A stretch of DNA of 54,776 nucleotides, taken from positions 1-54,776 of the forward strand of contig NZ_JACYUD010000012.1 of assembly GCF_014841565.1 (NCBI RefSeq). The letters run 5' to 3'. Under the pieces are notes generated by a model. That model had not been told where the DNA came from, did not search any database, and saw only the letters and a list, made by a program, of their open reading frames with translations. This DNA comes from Rhizobium sp. CFBP 8762 (GTDB taxonomy: Bacteria > Pseudomonadota > Alphaproteobacteria > Rhizobiales > Rhizobiaceae). The position numbers and the translations under genes were made by a program. Below are positions 41,453-49,343 of the stretch, piece after piece (positions within the stretch are counted from its first letter, which is position 1; each line of letters opens with the position of its first letter).

Positions 41453-41809
41453 TTAGTAGAATTCAACGCTTGTCTCATTCAACACGACTCGCAAAACTCG
41501 GTACAGGTATAAAAATGAAGCAAGTCCTAGCGTGATTAATATCAACACAGCCCAAACGACAACGTGCCCGATTGAGTGTCCGATATTGAAAGTGCAGTTA
41601 AGCCGACCGATAGCCCGTCCTGAAACATCTACTAATTCAGTTTTGTTCAGAACCGCACGATTGAAATAATAAGGAAATACGATCAACGCCAGACCAAGCG
41701 TAACGACCGTTAGGACAATCCATAGGATCACACTGCCGATTGCCTCAGTGGTGCTGAACCTGCATTTAAGTTTGGCTACGCGAGCCGCGCTATTCACTAT
41801 TTCTGCCAC
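41453..41809 (-). CDS. Membrane protein with duplicated two-helix unit (DUF6693-like)
   Basis: 118 residues with two related halves: CRFSTTEAIGSVILWIVLTV with VTLGLALIVFPYYFNRAVLN and CTFNIGHSIGHVVVWAVLIL with ITLGLASFLYLYRVLRVVLN. Each half likely crosses the membrane twice. It is first in a two-gene minus-strand unit inserted between tape measure and U. Candidates are superinfection exclusion or cell-surface change; nothing proves either. Confidence 0.6.
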   Translation of the reverse strand: MAEIVNSAARVAKLKCRFSTTEAIGSVILWIVLTVVTLGLALIVFPYYFNRAVLNKTELVDVSGRAIGRLNCTFNIGHSIGHVVVWAVLILITLGLASFLYLYRVLRVVLNETSVEFY

Positions 41810-41891
41810 TTTAACTCCAATCAGACACGTGATTGCGTTTGGTTATGACATCGCCGTGTCTATGTGCGGTCGATTCAATCTAAGATTGATC

Positions 41892-41920
41892 GAATATTAG
41901 AAACCATTAACATCTGTCAA
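41892..41920 (-). promoter_or_regulatory. Promoter for the membrane/secreted moron pair
   Basis: On the minus strand TTGACA (41915-41920) is followed by a 17-bp spacer and ATATTC (41892-41897), the same -10 as the putative PR. It lies about 80 bp before the 41809 start. Own promoters are typical of morons active in lysogens. Confidence 0.45.
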
Positions 41921-41933
41921 CCTGTGAGGCACC

Positions 41934-42386
41934 ATGTCCGGTCCTGTCGCAATGATGCTCGGAGACTATGGCTTCGAGTCCCTTGGCTTTGGCTATCAGG
42001 GGTTAACCCGCCGCATCCAGACACCTTGGGTCGATGTGCAGGTGGCCCAAACACTCAACCAACAACAGTGGACCGGCCCAACCTCGGAAGAGGTGACGAT
42101 TACCGGCGCGCTGTTTCCTGTCCAGTTCGGCGGGCAAGAAAGCCTCGACGGCATCATCGCGGCTGCCAATGCCGGCACGCCGATGATGCTGGTATCGGGA
42201 TCTGCGCAGGCGGGGAAAATCCACGGCATGTTTACCGTGCAGGGCGTGGACGAGGACCGCAGCTTTCATGACCGGTTCGGCCAGGCGCACAAGAACACCT
42301 ACAGCATCGCCCTGAAGCGATACCAGCAGACGCAAACCGCCACATCCAGTGGCGCTAGAGACTCCCTCGCCGAATTGTTTCGGTGA
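41934..42386 (+). CDS. Tail protein U
   Basis: 150 residues, P2 gpU family: MMLGDYGFESLGFGYQGLTR, PWVDVQVAQTLNQQQWTGPT, TITGALFPVQFGGQESLDGI, GKIHGMFTVQGVDEDRSFHD. It helps complete the tail tube tip. Its normal partner genes X and D follow after a small inserted gene. Confidence 0.9.
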   Translation: MSGPVAMMLGDYGFESLGFGYQGLTRRIQTPWVDVQVAQTLNQQQWTGPTSEEVTITGALFPVQFGGQESLDGIIAAANAGTPMMLVSGSAQAGKIHGMFTVQGVDEDRSFHDRFGQAHKNTYSIALKRYQQTQTATSSGARDSLAELFR

Positions 42387-42476
42387 TGTCGTACCGCTTA
42401 GACAGGAGATTTATTAATGTTTCCCAAGCCCTTTCAGATTGAGCTTCACAAATGCGCGGATGGCCACCAGCGTTTC

Positions 42477-42746
42477 TTATTTTCCAGAATGGATGGGACC
42501 ATCATCCGTCCAGAAGAACTTGACGATTTCATCAATGGCAGCCTTCGCAACGCCATGCTCCATTTCATAAGAAAATCCATAAAAATCTTCGTTTCGAAGC
42601 TCCGCCGCAAGCTCATCACCAATCGCGCGTAACTCACTGTCTGTTGTGCCCCGCTTCCCAAGTTCGTTGCAGAGCTTTCTTGCAAGAAGATGGTAGCCCA
42701 AAATGACACCAATAACCTGGAATTTCTCTGCTGGAATAGTGACCAT
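42477..42746 (-). CDS. Small moron-like protein between U and X
   Basis: 89 residues, with GAGGGGAA 5 nt before ATG. It is helical (YHLLARKLCNELGKRGTTDS, ELRAIGDELAAELRNEDFYG, YEMEHGVAKAAIDEIVKFFW). A plus-strand frame at 42417-42632 with an apparent good ribosome site (AGGAG) overlaps it antisense; the minus-strand product is much more protein-like. The gene is inserted between U and X against the direction of the tail genes. Unknown function. Confidence 0.5.
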   Translation of the reverse strand: MVTIPAEKFQVIGVILGYHLLARKLCNELGKRGTTDSELRAIGDELAAELRNEDFYGFSYEMEHGVAKAAIDEIVKFFWTDDGPIHSGK

Positions 42747-42787
42747 TCAATTCCCCTCTTATACCTCTTTGTGGAGGATAATCTAAT

Positions 42788-43000
42788 ATGACGAACAGAT
42801 ACACCATGAAACAGGGCGAGACGGTCGATCTGGCGTGTCTCGCCTTTTATGGCCGCACGCGTGACGTGGTCGAACAGGTGCTGTCAGCCAATCCCGGACT
42901 CGCCAGTCTTGGCGCGGTCCTGCCGATGGGCACCACCATCCTCATGCCCGACGCGCCCACGGCCAGCCGTGCCCGTCCACTTGTCAGCCTTTGGGAGTAA
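42788..43000 (+). CDS. Tail protein X
   Basis: 70 residues, the LysM-like gpX family: YTMKQGETVDLACLAFYGRT, VVEQVLSANPGLASLGAVLP, MGTTILMPDAP. It sits at the tail tip and contacts D and U. A GTGGAGG site lies before ATG. Confidence 0.9.
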   Translation: MTNRYTMKQGETVDLACLAFYGRTRDVVEQVLSANPGLASLGAVLPMGTTILMPDAPTASRARPLVSLWE

Positions 43001-43004
43001 CGCC

Positions 43005-44153
43005 ATGACACCCGTTGTAGAAATTACCGTCGATGGTAAGCCTGTCGCCGGCGCATTTTATGAGCGCCTCGTGTCCCTGACCGTGACCGACAAGGAAGGG
43101 GTCGGCAGTGACACCTTCGATATGGAGCTGTTCGACAGTCCGGAGGCGTTCCTGGCTATCCCGAGGAAGGGCGCAAAAGTCGAGATACGGCTGGGCTATG
43201 GTCAGGCCGGAAGCCTCGGCCAGTTCACGGTCGACAAGGTCAGTATCAAATGCCTGCCCTACTCGATGTCGATCTCCGGTAAGGCGGCGGACCTCGCCAG
43301 CGGCAAGCTGAAGGAGCGGCAAGAGCGCCATTGGGATGGCAAGACCGTCAAAGAAATCGTGGACGATATTGCAGCGGAAAGCGGGCTGACGGCGTCCGTC
43401 GATCCGGAGCTGGGCAAACATCGGTACGAATGGCTTGGCCAGCAGGACGAAAGCAACGTGCAGTTCATGCGCAGGCTGGAGCAGCGCCACAATGCTCTGT
43501 TCACCATCAAGAATGGCAGGTTGGTGTTTGCCAAGCGCGGATCGGGCCTGTCGGCATCCGGCGCGTTCGTCGGCACGGTCACCATCACACCGGATATCAT
43601 CTCGCCGGGATCATGCTCGTTTGAGACCAACGACCGCACCCGCTATTCCAAGGTTGTGGCCTATAGCCAAGACAAGGACAAGGCCGAGCGGGTTGAGATT
43701 GAGGCGGAAGCCGATGCGGAGGGCGATAGCGTCTACCGCATTCCCGAACCCTATGCGGATCTGGCAGAGGCCGACAAAGCGGCGCAGGCCAAGGCCAAAG
43801 ACCTGAAACGCGGCGAGGGGTCGGCCTCGGTCAAAGTGGTGGGTGACACGTCTATCACGGCCGGTGCGCCGCTGTTGTTTTCGAACGTGCGGCCGGGGCT
43901 GGATGGCGTGCCGTACATCATTGAGACTGCGACCCATACCTTCAGCAAGGGCGGTGGTTATATGACCGAAATCAGCGCCAAGCTGTATGACGGCAAGTCC
44001 ACCGACGAAAATGCGGCCGACGATACCGACGACGCCGGCACATCAGCGTCCGACACCAAAGGCACGGTCGCAAAGGACAGTGCCAAGGGCACGCCCTACA
44101 CGCCGTCACAATGGGCCTTGCAACGCCGCAGCGGGCGCACTGACGATAACTGA
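43005..44153 (+). CDS. Baseplate hub/late control protein D
   Basis: 382 residues from MTPVVEITVDGKPVAGAFYE; the ATG follows the gpX stop by 2 bp. P2 D family hallmarks: LTVTDKEGVGSDTFDMELFD, LRYGQAGSLGQ-type GYGQAGSLGQFTVDKVSIKC, YEWLGQQDESNVQFMRRLEQ, RHNALFTIKNGRLVFAKRGS. It forms the hub under the spike. The last 50 residues are polar and low complexity. Confidence 0.95.
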   Translation: MTPVVEITVDGKPVAGAFYERLVSLTVTDKEGVGSDTFDMELFDSPEAFLAIPRKGAKVEIRLGYGQAGSLGQFTVDKVSIKCLPYSMSISGKAADLASGKLKERQERHWDGKTVKEIVDDIAAESGLTASVDPELGKHRYEWLGQQDESNVQFMRRLEQRHNALFTIKNGRLVFAKRGSGLSASGAFVGTVTITPDIISPGSCSFETNDRTRYSKVVAYSQDKDKAERVEIEAEADAEGDSVYRIPEPYADLAEADKAAQAKAKDLKRGEGSASVKVVGDTSITAGAPLLFSNVRPGLDGVPYIIETATHTFSKGGGYMTEISAKLYDGKSTDENAADDTDDAGTSASDTKGTVAKDSAKGTPYTPSQWALQRRSGRTDDN

Positions 44154-44190
44154 CCGGCAGGCCGCAATGCCTCTCTGTTCACCTTCCCCG

Positions 44191-44214
44191 ACCGCCCTTT
44201 GAGGCGGTTTTTTT
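44191..44214 (+). terminator. Intrinsic terminator between tail and lysis modules
   Basis: ACCGCC (44191-44196), loop, GGCGGT (44203-44208) and a run of T to 44214. Confidence 0.8.
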
Positions 44215-44233
44215 GTATCTAGAGGATATCGCT

Positions 44234-44791
44234 ATGACGACATCACCTTTGCGGGTTCTCCCCGTCGAGTGGCTTCCGGCTGCCCAGATGAAACGCATTA
44301 TCTGCCACTGGACGGCGGGCGGACATAAGGCCACCGAGTTCGACCGTGGGCATTATCACATCCTGATTGAGGCGGATGGGCGCGTGGTGCGCGGTACGCC
44401 ATCCATCGACAAGAATGCCGCGCCCGTGAAGGCCGGTTATGCGGCCCACACGCTGAACTGCAACAGCGGTTCCATCGGCGTGTCGCTGTGCTGCATGGCC
44501 GGGGCCGTGGAATCCCCCTTCAATCCCGGCAAGGCCCCCATGACCAAAGCACAGTGGGACAAGCTGGCCGTTGTCGTGGCTGATCTGTGCCAGCGCTACG
44601 GCATCCCGGTCACTCCTCAAACCGTGCTCAGTCATGCCGAGGTGCAGGCCAATCTCAAGATCCCGCAGCGGGGCAAGTGGGACTTCACCCGCCTTGCCTT
44701 CGATCCATCCATCATCGGCGCAAAGGCCTGCGGTGACCGCCTGCGCGCCGCTGTGAGTGCCCACCTCAAAACAACAAAGGAGACATCATGA
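44234..44791 (+). CDS. Endolysin, N-acetylmuramoyl-L-alanine amidase (Amidase_2)
   Basis: 185 residues from MTTSPLRVLPVEWLP with AGAGGATAT before ATG. Amidase_2 features: zinc ligand H25 in ICHWTAGGH, a second His in SHAEV (134), and Asp150 in GKWD. It cuts the amide between muramic acid and L-Ala in peptidoglycan. It has no signal peptide, so it needs the membrane proteins encoded next for access. It overlaps the next gene by 4 bp. Confidence 0.9.
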   Translation: MTTSPLRVLPVEWLPAAQMKRIICHWTAGGHKATEFDRGHYHILIEADGRVVRGTPSIDKNAAPVKAGYAAHTLNCNSGSIGVSLCCMAGAVESPFNPGKAPMTKAQWDKLAVVVADLCQRYGIPVTPQTVLSHAEVQANLKIPQRGKWDFTRLAFDPSIIGAKACGDRLRAAVSAHLKTTKETS

Positions 44792-45183
44792 ATATCTTTC
44801 TTTCCAACCTGTGGCTCATCTTAGAACCGTTTGTGGAGACGTTCACCATGATCGTTGGACCTGCGCTGGCGGCGTGGCTGGCCACCCGCATGGTGCTGTT
44901 TCTCAAGATCGACAACGAAGCCAGAAAGCTGCAAGTCGAACAGCAGCTGCGCGATGCCCTTCACAAGTCAGCAACGAACGCCATCCACATGGCGCTCACC
45001 AAATGGGGCCACCCGGCCGGGGCAGTTCCATCTGCCGACGTCATCGCCAACGCGGTCAATTATGTGCGCACCAACAACCCGGACGCAGTTGCCCGGTTGA
45101 ACGTCAGCCAGACGGCGCTGGAAGATATCATCTTGAGCAAGGTGCCCCCGCTGTTTGCAGGCCAGCAGAAAGGGGGAGGCTGA
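44788..45183 (+). CDS. Holin-like membrane protein (or Rz-like)
   Basis: 131 residues. One strong hydrophobic segment at about residues 10-38 (FVETFTMIVGPALAAWLATR) is followed by a charged helix (IDNEARKLQVEQQLRDALHK). The pattern fits LLH-type holins; an inner-membrane spanin is an alternative because of the single anchor and coiled helix. It overlaps the amidase and the next gene by 1-4 bp. Confidence 0.6.
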   Translation: MNIFLSNLWLILEPFVETFTMIVGPALAAWLATRMVLFLKIDNEARKLQVEQQLRDALHKSATNAIHMALTKWGHPAGAVPSADVIANAVNYVRTNNPDAVARLNVSQTALEDIILSKVPPLFAGQQKGGG

Positions 45184-45512
45184 TGTCGCTCGGCGAATTT
45201 CTGACGTCGCTCGGTATCAATCTCAACATTGTGCTGGCGGGGCTTGCCGGTGGCCTGCTGCGGGCTTTGTCCCGCAAAGAGTACAAGCCCCGCGAAATCA
45301 TCGTCTCGCCTTTGTGCGGCACTCTGGCGGCGGTGAATCTGTCGGCGGTTGGTGTCCACACCATCACCAGCGTGGCCAGCTTTATGGGCTGGGCCATGCC
45401 GGCCGATGCCCTGTCGACCGAGCGGGCCGTGGCGTTCCTTATCGGCGTCAGCGCCATGTGGATCTCCGACATCGTGTTCGACCTGGTTGCCCGAAAGCTG
45501 AAGGCGATCTGA
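45183..45512 (+). CDS. Second holin-like membrane protein
   Basis: 109 residues with about three hydrophobic segments: INLNIVLAGLAGGLLRALSR, IIVSPLCGTLAAVNLSAVGV, and VAFLIGVSAMWISDIVFDLV. Size and pattern fit a class I holin that opens the inner membrane for the amidase. It is translationally coupled to the gene before. Which of the two proteins is the true holin is not clear. Confidence 0.6.
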   Translation: MSLGEFLTSLGINLNIVLAGLAGGLLRALSRKEYKPREIIVSPLCGTLAAVNLSAVGVHTITSVASFMGWAMPADALSTERAVAFLIGVSAMWISDIVFDLVARKLKAI

Positions 45513-45532
45513 CCGAGACCACACGAACAGTC

Positions 45533-45562
45533 GGCCGGTGGGTTTATCCCTCCGGCCTTTCT
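45533..45562 (+). terminator. Terminator after the lysis genes
   Basis: GGCCGGTGGG (45533-45542) pairs with CCCTCCGGCC (45548-45557), one T-T mismatch, then TTTCT. It separates lysis genes from the last plus-strand genes. Confidence 0.7.
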
Positions 45563-45582
45563 CTTGTTTCTTGGAGTGAGCG

Positions 45583-45861
45583 ATGAGCAAAAACACAGCC
45601 GGTTTCGGCACGGCCTCGGCCCTGACGCACGCCGAAATGGGTAATGGCACCTATACCGAGCGCATGCTGGCGCTGGCGATCCCCTCGCAGATCGACAGCA
45701 ACGGCTACCCCGTCAATCCCGATGGCATGGCCCAAACGCTGGCCTATACCGGCGATAACCTGACCTCGATACAGGCGAGCGATGGCGTGGGCGTATGGGT
45801 GAAAACCTTCACCTACACCAATGGCAAGCTGACCGGCGTCAGCGCGTGGGTCAAACAATGA
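45583..45861 (+). CDS. Small late protein, unknown
   Basis: 92 residues with TTGGAGTGAGCG before ATG. The sequence (MAQTLAYTGDNLTSIQASDG, VWVKTFTYTNGKLTGVSAWV) has the look of short YD- or RHS-like beta repeats found in tail accessory proteins. It overlaps the next gene by 4 bp, so the pair is likely a structural unit. Confidence 0.55.
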   Translation: MSKNTAGFGTASALTHAEMGNGTYTERMLALAIPSQIDSNGYPVNPDGMAQTLAYTGDNLTSIQASDGVGVWVKTFTYTNGKLTGVSAWVKQ

Positions 45862-46667
45862 CAATCGTTCGCGCCGGCAACCTGACGCGATATATCGGCG
45901 GGCAGCCTTTGGGTGTTGGTAGCGTGCGAACGCGGGTCGATCCTGTCAGTGGCCTGCCCGTTGTCGATATCGGCATTGGTTCGGGGCTTGGCTTACGTGT
46001 GCAGGGCGGCGTTGCACCGGCTGCCACCATTGCCGGTCTCGATCTGGATTTTGCAAACGGACGCTACGCCTTCAATGGGCCTTACGTGGCGGACATTTCG
46101 GCCTTGCCCGGCTGGGCGTTTGCCCGCAACAGTCAGGCAACGGCGCAGACAGAAGCGCGCGAGGTGAGGACGTTTGGCGTCAACGTGCCTGCGATCACCG
46201 ACCGGGGCCTGTTGATACAGGAGGCAAGTGGCGGCCGCGACGCCGACCTTGCATCCATTGGCGGCTTGCTGGCGCTGTTAATAGCGCCCTTCGTGATGTT
46301 TGGCGAATGGACGGTCGGGACTGTGCCGGTCGGATCGACGGCGCTGTTGACACAGTTAAAAGGACCGACGCTTGGCATCGATCCCGCACGGGTCAAGATC
46401 AGCTATCCGGGCGTGGCCGATATTGTGACCATACAAGGCGCACTGGCGGCGAGCACACGCAACCGGATGGCAGGGCGGTTCAAGCCCGGCGATTATGCCG
46501 TGTCGATCAACGGCGCAATTGCCAAGTCAACCAGCACCCGCGCCGTATCAGCGATTGAGCGCATGGATATCGGCAAACAGGCGCGTTTCCTGAATGGCTA
46601 TATCCGTCGCCTTCGCATCATCCCCGGCGACATGACGGACGCGCAGCTGCGCGACCTGACGACTTAA
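45858..46667 (+). CDS. Late structural protein with lectin-like end
   Basis: 269 residues; the ATG overlaps the previous TGA. The N-terminal half is Gly-rich (GIGSGLGLRVQGGVAPAATI), the middle has ALPGWAFARNSQATAQTEAR, and the C-terminal end FLNGYIRRLRIIPGDMTDAQ LRDL is common at the end of concanavalin/LamG-like domains of phage fibre or head-decoration proteins. It may bind host surface glycans. Function is inferred from pattern only. Confidence 0.55.
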   Translation: MTIVRAGNLTRYIGGQPLGVGSVRTRVDPVSGLPVVDIGIGSGLGLRVQGGVAPAATIAGLDLDFANGRYAFNGPYVADISALPGWAFARNSQATAQTEAREVRTFGVNVPAITDRGLLIQEASGGRDADLASIGGLLALLIAPFVMFGEWTVGTVPVGSTALLTQLKGPTLGIDPARVKISYPGVADIVTIQGALAASTRNRMAGRFKPGDYAVSINGAIAKSTSTRAVSAIERMDIGKQARFLNGYIRRLRIIPGDMTDAQLRDLTT

Positions 46668-46736
46668 CCACAACACTTTCACAGACATCGGCCGGAGGGG
46701 TAACTAAAGCTGAAGTCGATCTGCTCGACACCACGC

Positions 46737-46766
46737 AAAATCAGCCGGGGCATGCTTCCCGGCTGA
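46737..46766 (-). terminator. Hairpin terminator for the minus-strand accessory genes
   Basis: TCAGCCGGG (46741-46749) and CCCGGCTGA (46758-46766), 9 perfect pairs. On the minus strand the stem is followed by TTTTGC. It marks the convergence of late genes and accessory genes. Confidence 0.6.
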
Positions 46767-46773
46767 ACAGTGA

Positions 46774-46956
46774 CTATTCTTTGTCTGTTATGGTTTTGGG
46801 TGTCTGTTCGTGTGCTGCTAGACCGATTTCACATAGGCGGCGCATAGCTTCAGCGCGGCTACGAATGCGGTTTGAAAATCCCCAGTTATCAATCAGTTCT
46901 GCTTCTCTAGGCGACAGCATTAGCTGAAATTTTATTGTCTTCATTTCGTCGGGCAT
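46774..46956 (-). CDS. Arc-like ribbon-helix-helix protein
   Basis: 60 residues from MPDEMKTIKFQLMLSPREAE; AAAGGAA lies 6 nt before this ATG and touches the ATG two codons upstream. The strand KTIKFQLML and helices REAELIDNWGF and RSRAEAMRRLCEIGL fit one RHH unit. It may regulate its neighbours (umuDC or late genes) or a site on the plasmid. Operator not identified. Confidence 0.65.
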   Translation of the reverse strand: MPDEMKTIKFQLMLSPREAELIDNWGFSNRIRSRAEAMRRLCEIGLAAHEQTPKTITDKE

Positions 46957-47001
46957 TTGCATTTCCTTTTTCAGCTACCTTTGCCACATATCCAGCCGTG
47001 C

Positions 47002-47262
47002 CTATCGTGGCAGCCTCCCCGTAAAGAACCGATTACCCTCCCGACTTCCGCATTTGGCGCAGCGTATCTTGAAGGCAATCTGCCCAAGGCTGGCATACTT
47101 GCCGAACCGACGCTCCAATGCCCAGCGGTCGAGCCAGCCCTCGCGCTCGCAACGTGGGCAATATGCTCCGAGCCTCTCCCATTCCTTCAGCTCGGCCAGT
47201 GTCTGGCCGCTGATATCCTCGATCTCGGGTTGTCGCAGATCGATTGACCGCCGGTGCTTCAT
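47002..47262 (-). CDS. Zinc-ribbon protein, third gene of the umu operon
   Basis: 86 residues, overlapping umuC by 4 bp (ATGA). Two zinc knuckles: YCPRC (residues 34-38) and [12 protein letters not shown] (about 65-76), with [13 protein letters not shown] between. Small proteins of this kind follow umuC in rhizobial plasmids and phages. It may help the mutagenic polymerase complex, but no function is known. Confidence 0.6.
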   Translation of the reverse strand: MKHRRSIDLRQPEIEDISGQTLAELKEWERLGAYCPRCEREGWLDRWALERRFGKYASLGQIAFKIRCAKCGSREGNRFFTGRLPR

Positions 47263-48539
47263 ACCCGCACCACCGGCAGGTCAGACAGGCGTGTGGTGTA
47301 GCGCGGTGACCGGAAGTCCGCCTTCGTTGCCCAGGTTCGTTTGAAGCCCTCGCTGGCCAGTACCATCGTTTTTTTGCCGAAGCGGTCGTTGACCTGATCG
47401 AGTGCATGCATCAGCTGGGCGCTGCGCGGGTTCTCAATTTCAAACAGTTGTTTTGGTGCATCCTGTTCTGCGATCAGATCCTCGAGGATGACACCGGCCT
47501 TGGTATAGCCATGACCATTGCCACCGCGATCTCCCTTCCAGCCGCGCTCGATGCAGCGCCGGGCTGATGACACCAGCGCAAACGTGTTGTTGGACGGCGG
47601 TGAGATGTCCGTGGACCGCGAGGCGGAATGTTGCGGTCGTTCTGGCTTGTGTGGGTTTGTGTGGAAGAACGCTGTCAACTGATTGGCTACCAGCCCGTGA
47701 CGGCGAAGCTTTTGCGCTGCCCGGGTGGCGTGGGCCGTGACGGCTTGCATCAGTTGATCGAACGTCACCATCGGTTCGCCGGCCGAGCGTGTAACGGCGG
47801 TGCCCTTGCGCTGCGGCTCCACGTCCTGCAGATCCATGCAACGCACCCCGCGCAACTCTGCGACAGTTCGCTCCAGCACCACCGAGCCGATCTTGCGCGC
47901 CAGCGGGAAGGGCATGTCGCGCAGCTGTGCCACGGTGTTAATACCCTGCGCATGCAATTTGGCTTGCGTCTGTCGACCAACGCCCCATACTTCACCCACA
48001 GCAATACGATTCATGCAAAAGGCTGCGACCCGTTCGTCTGTCATGTCACAGATGCCGCCGAACACAGGGTTCTTCTTGGCCGCATGATTGGCAAGCTTCG
48101 CCATGGTCTTTGTCGGTGCGATCCCGACACAGGTAGGGATGCCTGTGCGCTCTCTCACGCAGTCGCGCATATCAGCTGCCTGGCGCAGCATACGCCCGCC
48201 AAAGCCGCTCATATCAACGAACGTTTCGTCGATGGAATAGACTTCGACCGATGGCGAGAACTCGTTGACGGCATCCACCACGCGGCGGCTCATGTCGCCA
48301 TAGAGGGTATAGTTCGATGACAGGGCACGAATGCCGTGGCGCTGGACGGTGTCGCGGATCTTGAACATGGGATCACCCATCTTGATCCCAAGTGCCTTGG
48401 CTTCCTCCGAGCGGGCAATGGCACAACCGTCATTGTTCGACAGCACGATAACGGGAACGCCAATCAAACGACGGTCGAATACCCGCTCGCAGGACACATA
48501 GAAATTGTTGCAGTCGATCAGGGCAATAGGATCGGCCAT
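47259..48539 (-). CDS. umuC: Y-family DNA polymerase, UmuC (Pol V catalytic subunit)
   Basis: 426 residues, the normal UmuC length (~422). Palm motifs: [13 protein letters not shown] with Asp9, and [10 protein letters not shown] for the second metal site. Finger and little-finger parts include [60 protein letters not shown] and [20 protein letters not shown]. It copies damaged DNA with low fidelity together with UmuD'. It starts 2 bp after umuD ends. Confidence 0.95.
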   Translation of the reverse strand: MADPIALIDCNNFYVSCERVFDRRLIGVPVIVLSNNDGCAIARSEEAKALGIKMGDPMFKIRDTVQRHGIRALSSNYTLYGDMSRRVVDAVNEFSPSVEVYSIDETFVDMSGFGGRMLRQAADMRDCVRERTGIPTCVGIAPTKTMAKLANHAAKKNPVFGGICDMTDERVAAFCMNRIAVGEVWGVGRQTQAKLHAQGINTVAQLRDMPFPLARKIGSVVLERTVAELRGVRCMDLQDVEPQRKGTAVTRSAGEPMVTFDQLMQAVTAHATRAAQKLRRHGLVANQLTAFFHTNPHKPERPQHSASRSTDISPPSNNTFALVSSARRCIERGWKGDRGGNGHGYTKAGVILEDLIAEQDAPKQLFEIENPRSAQLMHALDQVNDRFGKKTMVLASEGFKRTWATKADFRSPRYTTRLSDLPVVRV

Positions 48540-48541
48540 GG

Positions 48542-48997
48542 TCAGTCAATCGGGTAGCGGCGCACGACACCCGCAACGACGCCCCAAAACTCTGTGGTCT
48601 CGGTCACAAGGATCGGCTTGTAGGCCGGGTTGTCGCTGCTTGGGTCCAACCACAGGCGACCGTCACGACGGGCAAGCTTCTTGATGGTTACGCCGCCATC
48701 AACCACTGCCAGCACGATCCGCCCCGGTGCTTTCTTGCCTGCGCGATCCACGGCAATGATATCGCCGTCGAGAATACCTTCGTGCTGTAAGCTCTCGCCA
48801 GAGACCCGCCACCAGAACGTCGAGCTTTCCCGACGAACCACCCAGGCAATCGGATCAATGCTGTCTTCCAGATCATCGGCGGCAGGCGAGGGGAAGCCAG
48901 CCGGGACAATGATGCTCGAGAGACGGACAAGCTGCGGAATATGTTCGACAGCAACCGGCGTCAACGTCGGTTCAGGGGCATTGGAATTTGGGCGCAC
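48542..48997 (-). CDS. umuD: UmuD-like self-cleaving subunit, GTG start
   Basis: 151 residues from GTG at 48997, picked because ACAGGAGAAC stands 6-8 nt before. The frame is open to a TTG at 49090, but that region overlaps the LexA box. Features: cleavage pair A33-G34 in VPAGFPSPA, catalytic Ser69 in SGESL, Lys106 in VTIKKL, ending [16 protein letters not shown]. RecA-stimulated self-cleavage yields UmuD', which activates UmuC. Length compares with 139 in E. coli. Confidence 0.9.
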   Translation of the reverse strand: MRPNSNAPEPTLTPVAVEHIPQLVRLSSIIVPAGFPSPAADDLEDSIDPIAWVVRRESSTFWWRVSGESLQHEGILDGDIIAVDRAGKKAPGRIVLAVVDGGVTIKKLARRDGRLWLDPSSDNPAYKPILVTETTEFWGVVAGVVRRYPID

Positions 48998-49072
48998 GTA
49001 GTTGTTCTCCTGTGATGGGTCACAGTCGGGGTGAGGTTTAACGATGTCGGGTTCACGCCGTAATGGCGCTAT

Positions 49073-49087
49073 GTTCGCAACATGTTC
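49073..49087. promoter_or_regulatory. Alphaproteobacterial LexA box
   Basis: GTTC-GCAACAT-GTTC exactly matches the alphaproteobacterial SOS consensus GTTC-N7-GTTC. It lies about 76 bp upstream of the umuD GTG. The remaining gap to 49343 is AT-rich and holds no gene I can support. Confidence 0.8.
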
Positions 49088-49343
49088 CAACTAGGAATGA
49101 GTGTCAAGCTCAGGAGGATCGCGTTCCTAGATGATTGAGACGTATGGTCTAAAAAACCAGTTTAAAATCATGGGATTGTGAGAATGAAATTTTTCTTTGA
49201 CGATATGACGACGTCATCACTGGTTGGTGACGACATGTTTCACCTTAAGCGAAACTAAATATCCCGATAAATCCTATGGTTGCTTATATTAATTGTATGT
49301 GTTTTAGTTATGGCGCACGTAATCCTCACTGTTGGAGATGAAT

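Noticed and set aside
42417-42632. 71-codon plus-strand frame with a good ribosome site
   Set aside because: Antisense to the more protein-like minus-strand gene at 42477-42746; the encoded sequence has no family look. Kept only as a note in the findings.
49088-49090. TTG start for the longest umuD frame
   Set aside because: The frame would read through the LexA box; a GTG with a strong ribosome site at 48997 gives the normal length.
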